A stretch of DNA of 64,000 nucleotides from Methylotenera_A sp040387035 (GCA_040387035.1 JAZKEN010000003.1:40138-104137), one strand, 5' to 3'. Shown: positions 26,722 through 35,429, counted from the first letter of the stretch. The notes: generated by a model from the letters alone, not told the origin. Numbers and translations are program-made.

Positions 26722-27249
26722 ATGAAAAAGTTTTTAACATTATTAGCCCTTGCGACATTATCGTTTAATGCTGCGGCACACGGCCCATCGCCACAAAAAG
26801 TAGAAAAAACCATCGTTATTAAAGCCGCTCCAGCAAAAGTTTGGGCAGTGGTCAAAGATTTTGGCAATATGCAAGCATGGCACCCAGCAATCGCCAGCAC
26901 AAAATTAGTAAAAAAAGGTGATGAGACATTCCGTACATTAACCTTAAAAAATAATGGTGGCGAAATCAACGAGAAATTACGTACTGCTGATGACAAAGAC
27001 ATGAAATTGAAATACGAAATTGTAGACGGCGTAGCTCCTGTAGCCGATTACAACTCATTTATCCAAGTAACACCTGGCCCGGGCGCTGGCGAATCAACAG
27101 TTACATGGGTAGGCCGTTTTTATCGCACTTACAAATTAAACCCACCAATCCCAGCTGGCCAAGATGACGAAACAGCGGTTAAATTTGTGACTGGTGTCTA
27201 CGACAGTGGCTTAGCCAACTTGAAAAAGGTAGTAGAAAACTCAAAGTAA
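26722..27249 (+). CDS. Secreted SRPBCC-fold protein, MxaD-like
   Basis: 175 residues. A Sec signal peptide (MKKFLTLLALATLSFNAAAHG, cut after about residue 20) precedes one START/SRPBCC domain with IKAAPAKVWAVVKDFGNMQAWHP and a C-terminal helix. Periplasmic members of this family include MxaD, a 17-kDa protein that aids electron transfer between methanol dehydrogenase and cytochrome cL. Size, signal peptide and the conserved trp-his region fit MxaD, but no mxa or xox gene is in view, so the role is inferred. Good ribosome site GGAGAG before ATG 26722. It is 187 bases after the propeller gene and is followed by its own terminator. Confidence 0.8.
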   Translation: MKKFLTLLALATLSFNAAAHGPSPQKVEKTIVIKAAPAKVWAVVKDFGNMQAWHPAIASTKLVKKGDETFRTLTLKNNGGEINEKLRTADDKDMKLKYEIVDGVAPVADYNSFIQVTPGPGAGESTVTWVGRFYRTYKLNPPIPAGQDDETAVKFVTGVYDSGLANLKKVVENSK

Positions 27250-27330
27250 CTGGCCAGGGATCTGGCGCGACAGTTAAAAAACCATGGTGGAAGTTTTGGT
27301 AACTTTATAACCAAAACTTAAGTCAATAAA

Positions 27331-27364
27331 AGGGATTGCAAGCGATGCTTGCAATCCCTTTTTT
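27331..27364 (+). terminator. Rho-independent terminator after the MxaD-like gene
   Basis: AGGGATTGCAAGC and GCTTGCAATCCCT pair in a long GC-containing stem, followed by T6. It isolates the downstream pilA transcription unit. Confidence 0.88.
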
Positions 27365-27560
27365 ATGGCGCAAAAAATCATTTGTGAACTAAATAATTGG
27401 TGTGACGCAATTGGCAAGTACTGACACTTTTTGTCATCTTATTGTTTTATAAAATAAGGAAAATGGCTTATTTTTAACAAATCGCACATATCCAACACAT
27501 CAAAAAAATCCCAATAAAATAATTTTATAATTAAAAATCATATACTTAAATACTAATTTT
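27365..27560. other. AT-rich region upstream of the pilA sigma-54 promoter
   Basis: About 200 bases without an open reading frame or hairpin, very AT-rich with A/T tracts. Its place upstream of a sigma-54 promoter fits enhancer-binding sites for an activator such as PilR, but no specific motif was recognised. Confidence 0.4.
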
Positions 27561-27566
27561 AAGAGT

Positions 27567-27582
27567 TGGCACAGCCATTGCT
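27567..27582 (+). promoter_or_regulatory. Sigma-54 (RpoN) promoter of pilA
   Basis: TGGCACAGCCATTGCT: GG at 27568-27569 and GC at 27580-27581 with exactly 10 bases between, matching the TGGCAC-N5-TTGC consensus. It lies 96 bases before the pilA ATG. Known pilA genes use RpoN with the PilS-PilR pair, which supports the call. Confidence 0.88.
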
Positions 27583-27677
27583 AATGCTTTCTCAAGCACT
27601 GATAACAACTACTGGCGCAGTGTTTGATTATTTGGTGTAAGCAACTTAATTTTAAATTTAATTTAAAGGGATATAAA

Positions 27678-28076
27678 ATGAACATAAAACAAGTACAAAA
27701 AGGTTTTACATTAATCGAGTTAATGATTGTTATTGCAATTATCGGTATTTTGGCTGCTGTTGCATTACCACAATACAAGTCTTACACTCAAAAAGCTACG
27801 GATAATGCCTGTTTAGCAGAAGCGACAGGTGCAGCACGTGGCGTTGCAGCTGCAGTTGCAAACAGTGATAGCAGCCTGATTCCTATTCTTGCTCTTAAAT
27901 CATGTTCAGCAATTACTTCTACTACTGGTGTAGCCTATGTAGCTAATCAGGCAGCTCAAGCTGCTGCCACCCTTCCAGCCGCAGGTGATACGATCACTGG
28001 AACTGTTCCTGCAAATAAAGGTACTGGCAAGTCAGTTAGATGCTCTGTAGACACTGGCAATTGTGAACTGAGTTAA
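27678..28076 (+). CDS. pilA: Type IV major pilin
   Basis: 132 residues from ATG 27678, with AAAGGG 11 bases upstream. The class III signal MNIKQVQKG is cut before Phe by prepilin peptidase; FTLIELMIVIAIIGILAAVA is the conserved pilin helix with the Glu5 needed for assembly. The globular part is Ala/Thr/Ser-rich, and a C-terminal pair C122-C129 would make a small disulfide loop. The last residue is Ser (ends NCELS). Transcribed from a sigma-54 promoter and closed by a terminator. The longer frame back to 27624 is spurious. Confidence 0.95.
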   Translation: MNIKQVQKGFTLIELMIVIAIIGILAAVALPQYKSYTQKATDNACLAEATGAARGVAAAVANSDSSLIPILALKSCSAITSTTGVAYVANQAAQAAATLPAAGDTITGTVPANKGTGKSVRCSVDTGNCELS

Positions 28077-28091
28077 TAGCAACGCGTCTTT

Positions 28092-28119
28092 AAAAAAGAG
28101 GCCATTTGGCCTCTTTTTT
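28092..28119 (+). terminator. Rho-independent terminator after pilA
   Basis: AAAAAAGAGGCC / ATTT / GGCCTCTTTTTT with T6; 16 bases after the pilA stop. Partial read-through could supply the ligase genes. Confidence 0.9.
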
Positions 28120-28202
28120 ATTTGTCTGTCTACTGCAAACCACCGCTGTATTCAATTGTGTGATACTTTTCAAACAGCCTAAAAATTTTGATTGTACTTA
28201 AC

Positions 28203-29639
28203 ATGATTTCTCGCAGCCTTTTTAAAGTGTTGGCTCTGCTGACATTTATTTCACTGATCACCTTTTTGCCTAGCCTACACTTTATGCCCAAGGTGGTTAT
28301 TTGGTTTGTAGATGGTCAACGCTTATTAGAGTTGTTGTTACTAAGCTTTATATTGTTCGATGCTGTATTTAACCATTCAAGCAATACGGCATCTAAGCCT
28401 TTAGGCTATGCTTTATTTACATTACTAAGTTTGGTTATCATTTCTGCCTGCTTGGCACAATCACCAAGGCATGCATTTTTAGAAGCCGCCACCTTTATTG
28501 GTTTGTACTACCTTGCACTCTTTGTTGCGCGACTGTACCAAGAAAATCCGCAAATTTTTTTAAAACGCTTAAGCACAGCCTTGTGGGTAAGCATATTGCT
28601 GTTTATGGTTTCTTTTTATGTGGGCTATATCACAGCAATCATTTTTAAAACACCTTTACAGTGGCCTTTGCCTTTTAAAGGATTTACCAATGTGCGCCAT
28701 TTTAATCAATACCAATTATGGAGCTTGGGTTTAATCTGTTTACCTTTGTTAGATAGAGAATTCAAACCGGGCTTTGTTCTAAAGAAAAATTTGCGCCTGT
28801 GGTTTCATGCTGCACTAACCTGTTGGTGGGTATTATTGTTCTATTCAGCTTCTCGCGGTGTCTTGCTGGCATGGTTTTTAGCTATAGTATGCACCGCCCT
28901 GATTTATAAAAAACTAGCCTGGCCATTTGTACGCATGCAGTGTGCGCACCTTGCTACTGGATATATTAGTTATATCATGCTGTTTCAAATTGTACCTTTG
29001 CTAAGGAATTCGGTCCTAGTCACAGGAACGATTATGCGAGAGACTGCTAATGACCGCATTGGGTTGTGGAAAACGGCGCTAGATTTAATTGAAAAACAGC
29101 CTGTTTTAGGGGTTGGTCCAATGCATTATGCCTGGTACAGCCAAAGCAATGCTCACCCACATAACAGTGTGCTGCAATTAGCCGCAGAGTGGGGCCTACC
29201 GGCTACTGCAATCATCCTTAGTATTGCTGGCTACGGCATATTTAGTTGGCTTAAGAGATTTAATGCCAATACATTAAATGCTGAATCCAATAACAATCAA
29301 GTGAAATTAAATGGCCATTTAGCCATCATATTATTTTTTACCTTGATGGCTAATGCCGCGTATTCATTAGTAGATGGTGTGATTGTGATGCCTATTAGCC
29401 AGGTACTGATGTTCACTGTAATTGGTTTAATGATCGGCCACCACCTAAACAATCAAACAAAGCAAAACAACACAAATAAGTATTCTAGTAATTTGAGGCG
29501 CATCTTAGCTGGGCTTGTGTTGCTGGTTCTAGTTTGGTCTAGCCTACCGGAAATACGCCAAGGTTTTTCTGATAGTGAAAAGGGATTTTCCATTGGCTAC
29601 ACTGCAGCAGGCCCTCGGTTTTGGCGTGAAACAAATTAA
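28203..29639 (+). CDS. Wzy_C/PglL-type membrane O-oligosaccharyltransferase-like protein, copy 1
   Basis: 478 residues from ATG 28203 with about 10-12 hydrophobic helices. The O-antigen ligase (Wzy_C) signature is present: a long periplasmic loop region with GVGPMHYAWYS and HPHNSVLQLAAEWGLPA (His-Pro-His-Asn-Ser at 318-322). The family includes O-antigen ligases and pilin glycosylases (PglL, TfpO/PilO) that move a lipid-linked glycan onto protein or lipid A. Its position right after pilA, as for tfpO in Pseudomonas and Acinetobacter, favours pilin as acceptor. No other LPS or glycan genes are nearby. It has no helix-breaking frameshift. Confidence 0.82.
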   Translation: MISRSLFKVLALLTFISLITFLPSLHFMPKVVIWFVDGQRLLELLLLSFILFDAVFNHSSNTASKPLGYALFTLLSLVIISACLAQSPRHAFLEAATFIGLYYLALFVARLYQENPQIFLKRLSTALWVSILLFMVSFYVGYITAIIFKTPLQWPLPFKGFTNVRHFNQYQLWSLGLICLPLLDREFKPGFVLKKNLRLWFHAALTCWWVLLFYSASRGVLLAWFLAIVCTALIYKKLAWPFVRMQCAHLATGYISYIMLFQIVPLLRNSVLVTGTIMRETANDRIGLWKTALDLIEKQPVLGVGPMHYAWYSQSNAHPHNSVLQLAAEWGLPATAIILSIAGYGIFSWLKRFNANTLNAESNNNQVKLNGHLAIILFFTLMANAAYSLVDGVIVMPISQVLMFTVIGLMIGHHLNNQTKQNNTNKYSSNLRRILAGLVLLVLVWSSLPEIRQGFSDSEKGFSIGYTAAGPRFWRETN

Positions 29640-29656
29640 TTAAATCAGCACATACA

Positions 29657-31105
29657 ATGAAAATCAAAGGTTGTTTCAACATGTTTGGCATCATGCTTTC
29701 TGACTTAACAAAGTTTCCAGTAATAATAGTCTTCATCGCATTAATCACTTTTTTACCCAGTGTTGATTTTATGCCGAACTATATCTACTTTAATGACAGC
29801 CAACGACTGCTTGAGTTATTGTTGCTTGCGTTAGTTTTACTTCATTTCATATTACTAAGAATAAATACAATCAAGTTTCCCCTAAAAAAGAATCTCCAAT
29901 ATGCTTTTTATTTATTAATAGCGTTCGCTTTAATCTCGACTCTTTGGGCCAAATCCCCAAGGCACGCTACCATTGAGGTTTCTATTTTTGCAGGCTTATC
30001 TTATTTAACGCTGTTTATTGTTAATTTAATTAATGAAAATAAAGCACTATTAATCAAATCGCTCAATTATATTTTATGGGCAAGCATAATTCTGTATATG
30101 CTGTCTTTTTATGTAGGCTATTTTTCCGCCATTATCTCGGGCACACCATTGCATTGGCCATCCCCATTCAATGGCTTCAATAACATCCGATCCTTTAATC
30201 AATATCAACTCTGGCTAATTGGCATTATTGCTTTACCTTTACTAACAGTTAATCATAATAAGAATACTCAATTCTGGCTCTACTTCTCGCTTACAAGCTG
30301 GTGGGTACTACTGTTTTACTCGGCTTCTCGTGGTGTGTTGTTAGCCTGGTTAGTCGGCGTGGTGATTACTGCCATCATCTATAAAAAACATGCCTGGCCG
30401 CTTTTGCGCATTCAATTCATTAATATTTTGTCTGGTTTTGCAGGGTATTTTCTATTATTTAAATTAATACCTTCATTAAACGGGTTAATGGTGATTACAG
30501 GCACCATCGCAAGAATATCTACTAGCGATCGTACAGCACTGTGGTTAGAGTGCCTTAAGTTTATACAAGAAAATCCAATATTTGGCATTGGGCCAATGAA
30601 TGCACCTTGGCATGACTCCAAGATGCTTCAACCGCACAATAGCTTATTACAACTCGGATCGGAATGGGGCTTGCCATCTACTTTTATCATACTAGCGATG
30701 ACAGGCTACTGCCTCGCAAAATGGCTAAAGAAATTTAATATCAAGACTCTGGAAAGCCAATCTCGTTTAGATAAAAACTTAGCCGTTATATTGTTTTTCA
30801 CCATCACAACAAATGCTGCTTATTCTTTAGTCGATGGTGTCATTGTTATGCCTATCAGCCAAGTACTCATGTTTTCTATCATAGGGCTTATGATTGGGCA
30901 TTACACACAGGGCAACTTACCTAACCCAATAGAAAATTCAACCATTGGTCGTTTCAAATTTAGACAGGTATTCGCGCTAATCGTCCTGGTTTCGCTCATT
31001 TGGTCTACTTTACCAGAAGTCATTCAAGGCTTAAGCGGCTATAAAAGAGGGTTTTCTATGGGCCCAAACACCATCAATCCACGCATATGGCTACAAATTC
31101 GTTAA
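29657..31105 (+). CDS. Wzy_C/PglL-type membrane O-oligosaccharyltransferase-like protein, copy 2
   Basis: 482 residues; a close paralogue of the gene before it, starting 17 bases after its stop. They share ALITFLPS/SLITFLPS at the N terminus, FYSASRGVLLAW in the middle, the PHNSLLQLGSEWGLPS motif (QPHNS at 325-329 here) and YSLVDGVIVMPISQVLMF. Both also end with a short Y-x-x-G-FS tail. The duplication looks old because identity is moderate across the length and base composition is lower in GC in this copy. Start ATG 29657 or 29690. Same possible function: glycan transfer, perhaps with different glycan or acceptor specificity. Confidence 0.82.
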   Translation: MKIKGCFNMFGIMLSDLTKFPVIIVFIALITFLPSVDFMPNYIYFNDSQRLLELLLLALVLLHFILLRINTIKFPLKKNLQYAFYLLIAFALISTLWAKSPRHATIEVSIFAGLSYLTLFIVNLINENKALLIKSLNYILWASIILYMLSFYVGYFSAIISGTPLHWPSPFNGFNNIRSFNQYQLWLIGIIALPLLTVNHNKNTQFWLYFSLTSWWVLLFYSASRGVLLAWLVGVVITAIIYKKHAWPLLRIQFINILSGFAGYFLLFKLIPSLNGLMVITGTIARISTSDRTALWLECLKFIQENPIFGIGPMNAPWHDSKMLQPHNSLLQLGSEWGLPSTFIILAMTGYCLAKWLKKFNIKTLESQSRLDKNLAVILFFTITTNAAYSLVDGVIVMPISQVLMFSIIGLMIGHYTQGNLPNPIENSTIGRFKFRQVFALIVLVSLIWSTLPEVIQGLSGYKRGFSMGPNTINPRIWLQIR

Positions 31106-31174
31106 CAGCAGCAAATTAGAAAAAATACTAATCAGACACATGACTTAATGTAGGCAGTAATTGCAAGAATCAGC

Positions 31175-32251
31175 TTAGCTTGCTTTTGTACCACCCGCCA
31201 GCACCATCGCTTTTAATCCATGCTGAGCGAGTATAAATGCGGCCGCACTACTACGACGCCCTGTTTGGCAATACACAATATAATCTTTATCTTTATCTAA
31301 GTCGGCGGCGTATTGGCGCAACTCATGCAGGGGAGCGTTGATTGCACCGTCGATATGTTCGTGTTTAAACTCTGATGGAAAGCGCACGTCTATCCAGATT
31401 GCGCCATTCGCCACTTTCTCATCTGCCGCTTGCCTTTGGATGCTATTAACAATAGGCGCTTTCAGCAGCTCTAAAAAGTCCTGTTTCTTCAAGCGTAGCA
31501 ATTGACCGCTGGTTTTCATGGTGACGGTTGCGTTGCGTTTGTTGTCCGATGCCAGCGCTTCTTCACCAAAGCCGGCGCCTGTTGAGATTTCTGCCAATAT
31601 CACGGGTGGTTGGCTCATATCGGTAATGCGGCTGACAACGGCTGTACCTTGCTGGATAAGGTAATAATAATCGCCTTCTTGGCCTTGCGTGATAATGGTT
31701 TGATTGGCTTCTACATTGAGTGCGGTCATGCGCGAAAACATAGCTTCAATATTGGGTGGTGGCAAGCGGCTAAACACGCCGTTATGCACTTGGAATGCGT
31801 TAAAGCTACCCGTATCCAAGTGCCAATTATGTTGAGCAGTGCTGACTTTTTCTTTCGCTGTTTCTTGCGGATAGCCGGATAGCTGATCCCATGTCATCAT
31901 AATATCCAGTAAATCTAGGTCAATCCGGACAATTTCAATTGGCGTTAACGCAATGGTGTCCTTAATTTTTAACCGCTCAACATCCAGCGGAAATTTGGCT
32001 GCTTCGGTACCTGCGCGCAATATCAGCTTGTTGCCGTTTTCATAGCGAATGCCTAAATCCCCTTTAACCAGATACAGCGCCTGTGTGGTGGCGTTCATGC
32101 GTGTGGGGTCTAAATCCTTGCTGATTTGTTCCACTATACAAAGCGGTGTTAGCTCGTCCAAGCGATTGGGTGATAATCGGGCAATCGGTTCAAAGCGCAA
32201 TAACACGTCCTTGCTAATGGCCGGGGCGTCAAAGTCTTGTAGTTGCATCAT
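31175..32251 (-). CDS. Cyclic nucleotide-binding domain and rhodanese fusion protein
   Basis: 358 residues from ATG 32251 (the TTG at 32260 is less likely). Residues about 15-130 look like a degenerate cNMP-binding domain. A second, canonical one spans about 165-265, with a phosphate-binding cassette FGEEALASDNKRNATV including the Glu and the Arg that hold the cyclic phosphate. The C terminus is a rhodanese domain (about 270-358) with DVRFPSEF and the active-site loop YCQTGRRS, the Cys present, so sulfur transfer is possible. No signal peptide. It is the last gene of the three-gene cassette, 16 bases after the phosphodiesterase. Likely reader of cAMP; the sulfur substrate is unknown. Confidence 0.85.
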   Translation of the reverse strand: MMQLQDFDAPAISKDVLLRFEPIARLSPNRLDELTPLCIVEQISKDLDPTRMNATTQALYLVKGDLGIRYENGNKLILRAGTEAAKFPLDVERLKIKDTIALTPIEIVRIDLDLLDIMMTWDQLSGYPQETAKEKVSTAQHNWHLDTGSFNAFQVHNGVFSRLPPPNIEAMFSRMTALNVEANQTIITQGQEGDYYYLIQQGTAVVSRITDMSQPPVILAEISTGAGFGEEALASDNKRNATVTMKTSGQLLRLKKQDFLELLKAPIVNSIQRQAADEKVANGAIWIDVRFPSEFKHEHIDGAINAPLHELRQYAADLDKDKDYIVYCQTGRRSSAAAFILAQHGLKAMVLAGGTKAS

Positions 32252-32267
32252 AGGATTCAATTAAATC

Positions 32268-33032
32268 TTATAAATTAAATATTTGTTGTTGTTGCAAGGC
32301 TTTACAGTGCCGTGTTTGTGGGTTGGCTGCAATTTCTTGCATGATTGTTGTATCTTCACCTGGTTTTAAATGCGTGATATACACTAATGGTTGACTTTGC
32401 ATATTCGCTAATTGCTCTGCCAAAGTAGACGGGCATAAGTGTTTAGACACCGTGGCCAATTCATACTCGGCATTGCTAAAGGCGGTTTCAATAATCAATA
32501 CTTTTAAATTGCTAATCTTGTTCACATCATGCCAAAAGGCTGGGCTACCTGCCGTATCACCAGTAAACACCAGGCTGCTGGTACCACTATCTATCTGGTA
32601 ACCCACAGCTGGAATCACGTGATTAGCCGGCACGGCGGTGATGGTTTTAGAATTAATCTGTACGCCATCGCCAACATAGATTTCGTTGTATTTTAAAAAT
32701 GGCGTCGCCGGGTCGGGTATCAAATTAAAATTAGGCCAGATCAGCCAGTTGAAAACATGCTGTTTTAAAATATTAATCACTTCAAGCGTGGCATGAACGG
32801 TAACTGCCTCGCTGCGCAAACCCATGACGGTATCTAGCAGCAAGGGGATAGACACTATATGATCCAGATGTGAATGCGTCACAAAAATATGATCGATTTT
32901 CAACAAGGCATCCAGCGACAGATCGCCCACGCCGGTGCCGGCATCAATCAGCACATCGTCATCTACCAATATGGATGTGGTACGCATATCACCGCCAATA
33001 CCACCACTACAGCCTAAAATTTTAATTTGCAT
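32268..33032 (-). CDS. Metallo-beta-lactamase-fold 3',5'-cyclic nucleotide phosphodiesterase
   Basis: 254 residues. The first dinuclear metal motif THSHLDHI sits at 52-59, followed by further His/Asp ligands in NHVIPAVGY, FTGDTAG and YITHLKPG. The opening MQIKILGCSGGIG and the layout fit class II cyclic nucleotide phosphodiesterases of the MBL fold rather than lactonases or ribonuclease Z. No signal peptide, so cytosolic. It starts 36 bases after the cyclase stop and lies between cyclase and cNMP-binding genes, which supports cAMP hydrolysis as its job. Other MBL hydrolase activities cannot be ruled out from sequence alone. Confidence 0.82.
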   Translation of the reverse strand: MQIKILGCSGGIGGDMRTTSILVDDDVLIDAGTGVGDLSLDALLKIDHIFVTHSHLDHIVSIPLLLDTVMGLRSEAVTVHATLEVINILKQHVFNWLIWPNFNLIPDPATPFLKYNEIYVGDGVQINSKTITAVPANHVIPAVGYQIDSGTSSLVFTGDTAGSPAFWHDVNKISNLKVLIIETAFSNAEYELATVSKHLCPSTLAEQLANMQSQPLVYITHLKPGEDTTIMQEIAANPQTRHCKALQQQQIFNL

Positions 33033-33068
33033 TTGATTATCTTTATATTGTCTAGTCGCAATTTTTTA

Positions 33069-35297
33069 CTATTTATATTCAACATTAAAAGCGCCATCCC
33101 AACCTACTCCTGGCGGCGCCTGCCTTAACTGCCCGATACGCTTGATATAAAGCGCATACAGCGATTGCTGCGGGTACATTTTTTGCAGATTAATAAACTG
33201 TATTTCACTTAAATCCCACTGCTGGTTGCGATACAGCTTTAGTGCCTCGCGATACAGCTTGAGTTCATCCAGGGTTTCATCTGACAACGCACTTTTTGTA
33301 TCAAGCGGCTCATACACCGCTACTGGAATATCTTTACCTTTTACCCGCACTAGATCCAGTTCGCGATACACATACTGCGGCGTTTGCGACCTCACCATAT
33401 CACTCACCACAATATCCACACCGTAATATTTGGTTAAGCTCTCCAAGCGTGAACCCAGGTTAACCGAATCGCCCATCACGGTGTATGCCATGCGGAAACT
33501 GGAACCCATATTGCCCACCACCATATTGCCTGTATTGATGCCAATACCAATCTTGATAACCGGCCAGCCTTTTTTGACGAACTTTTCATTAATGTTTTTA
33601 AGCGCCGCTTTCATTTCAATGGCCGCATTCAGCGCATTTTGCGCATGGTTTTCATCTTTGAGCGGCGCACCCCAAAAAGCCATGATCGCATCACCCATAT
33701 ACTTATCAATCGTGCCGCGGTTGCTATGTATGATTTGCGTCAAAGGTGTCAAAAATTCATTCATCATTCGTGTTAACTGCGTGGGGTCCAAGCCTTCTGC
33801 AATATTGGTAAAGCCACGGATGTCGGTAAACAACACCGTCATTTCGCGATTCTCACCCGCCAGGTTGATCGACTCGGGATTCAGTGCCATTTCGTTCACC
33901 AGTTCTGGTGGCACGTACTGGCCGAAAAGCCCCGTCAATTGGCGTTTTCCACGCGATTCAACAAAAAATCCGTAACTCATATTCACTAAGTAGATCAACC
34001 CTATCATCAGTAGCGAAGCGGCGATTGGCAACACCAAATTGGCGTATTGCCAGCTCAGCACATTGATCACCAAAATACCCAGCAACACCCCAATCGACAT
34101 CAGCGTTGCTTTTAATGGATTAAGTACTGGTAATGTGAATGCTAGCAATAAGCCTGCCAACAATACCAATAAAAATTCTGCACCGCGTACATAGCCAGGT
34201 CGCGCTTTGATGTTGTTATCCAAAATACCGGCAATGATATTGGCATGCACCTCAACCCCTGGGTAAATATTTTGTACAGGCGTGGCGCGTAAATCCATTA
34301 AGCCCTGCGCGGTTGTACCTACCAACACAATCTTGTTTTTCAGGATGGCAGGCGGCACTTTTTTATTGATCACATCGGTAGCTGACACATATGTAAAACT
34401 GCCTTGCAAGCCCCTATAAGGAATCAGCATGGCGACCTTATCGTCCACTGGAATCTGCCTGCCCGCCAAGCTAAACGACTCCAGGCCTGCATATTGCTGG
34501 CTTACCCCCAAGCTTGCAAACTCGGCTTTTAAAGGTGCGTTATCAAAATAGGCGCGCACAACCGCCACTGCCAGCGCATCGTAATATTGATTATTGTGCT
34601 TGATTAATACCGTTATTTTTCGGCTGATGCCATCCGCATCCGGCTCCGGGTTGAAATGCCCTGCGGTCAGCGCTGCGTTTTGTAATAGCGATAAATTTGC
34701 GCCATAACCTGCTGCCTCAACAAAGTCGATGGGCTTGCGGCCAAAACTACCCGCACCAAAAGTCGCGCCAGGCAATTGGCCAACGCGGTTGATATCTGTG
34801 TTGTTAAAAAAATAACCCAGCACCACATTGCGGTTTTTTAAGCTATCGGCAAAGGTTTGGTCATAATCCAGCATCGGCTTGACGGCTTGCAGCGCTTTGG
34901 CAAAATTAGCGTCGCCGTTAAAGTATTGCTGCTGCATGCGCTCTAGATTTTTAAGGCCGGAGCTTTCATCTTTTTCTGCAAAGACTACGTCAAAGCCCAG
35001 CGTATTAATTTGATAATACCCAAACAGCTGATTGACCAATTGCGCAGACTTATCGCGCCCCCAAGGCCATCTGCCTTGTTCTTTCAGGCTTTTTTCGTCA
35101 ATATCGACAATCACTATGCGATTATCGTGGGTACGCGGCATTAAAAAATTAAGCCGCATGTCATAGCTGAAATTTTCTAATTTTTGAATAAAGCCTAGCG
35201 GCAAGCCACCACTGATATGTAACAACATGAGCAAAATAATAGCGATGCTCAGCGCAAACCTTACGCCATGTTGTTTTAAAAGTGACGATAAAAGCAT
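33069..35297 (-). CDS. CHASE2-domain class III adenylate cyclase
   Basis: 742 residues. One N-terminal membrane helix (13-29), a periplasmic CHASE2 sensor (about 35-368), three closely spaced helices (about 374-440), then a cytosolic cyclase domain (about 480-675). Catalytic residues are all present: metal Asp492 (LFTDIRGFT) and Asp536 (KYMGDAIMAFWG), adenine-selecting Lys532 and Asp610 (VMGDSVN), transition-state Asn613 and Arg617. Lys plus Asp predicts ATP rather than GTP as substrate. The last 70 residues are helical. First gene of the minus-strand cassette with phosphodiesterase and cNMP reader. The CHASE2 ligand is unknown. Confidence 0.92.
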   Translation of the reverse strand: MLLSSLLKQHGVRFALSIAIILLMLLHISGGLPLGFIQKLENFSYDMRLNFLMPRTHDNRIVIVDIDEKSLKEQGRWPWGRDKSAQLVNQLFGYYQINTLGFDVVFAEKDESSGLKNLERMQQQYFNGDANFAKALQAVKPMLDYDQTFADSLKNRNVVLGYFFNNTDINRVGQLPGATFGAGSFGRKPIDFVEAAGYGANLSLLQNAALTAGHFNPEPDADGISRKITVLIKHNNQYYDALAVAVVRAYFDNAPLKAEFASLGVSQQYAGLESFSLAGRQIPVDDKVAMLIPYRGLQGSFTYVSATDVINKKVPPAILKNKIVLVGTTAQGLMDLRATPVQNIYPGVEVHANIIAGILDNNIKARPGYVRGAEFLLVLLAGLLLAFTLPVLNPLKATLMSIGVLLGILVINVLSWQYANLVLPIAASLLMIGLIYLVNMSYGFFVESRGKRQLTGLFGQYVPPELVNEMALNPESINLAGENREMTVLFTDIRGFTNIAEGLDPTQLTRMMNEFLTPLTQIIHSNRGTIDKYMGDAIMAFWGAPLKDENHAQNALNAAIEMKAALKNINEKFVKKGWPVIKIGIGINTGNMVVGNMGSSFRMAYTVMGDSVNLGSRLESLTKYYGVDIVVSDMVRSQTPQYVYRELDLVRVKGKDIPVAVYEPLDTKSALSDETLDELKLYREALKLYRNQQWDLSEIQFINLQKMYPQQSLYALYIKRIGQLRQAPPGVGWDGAFNVEYK

Positions 35298-35429
35298 GAT
35301 GTTTAATTAATTGATTTTAATATTTTTTTACAACTTTTATAATCCATAGCATAGCGGATAAACTGCGCAGTGAATAGGCGGTTTATAATGATTAACAAAT
35401 GATTTTAAAAGCAGGATACACCAGCAAAA

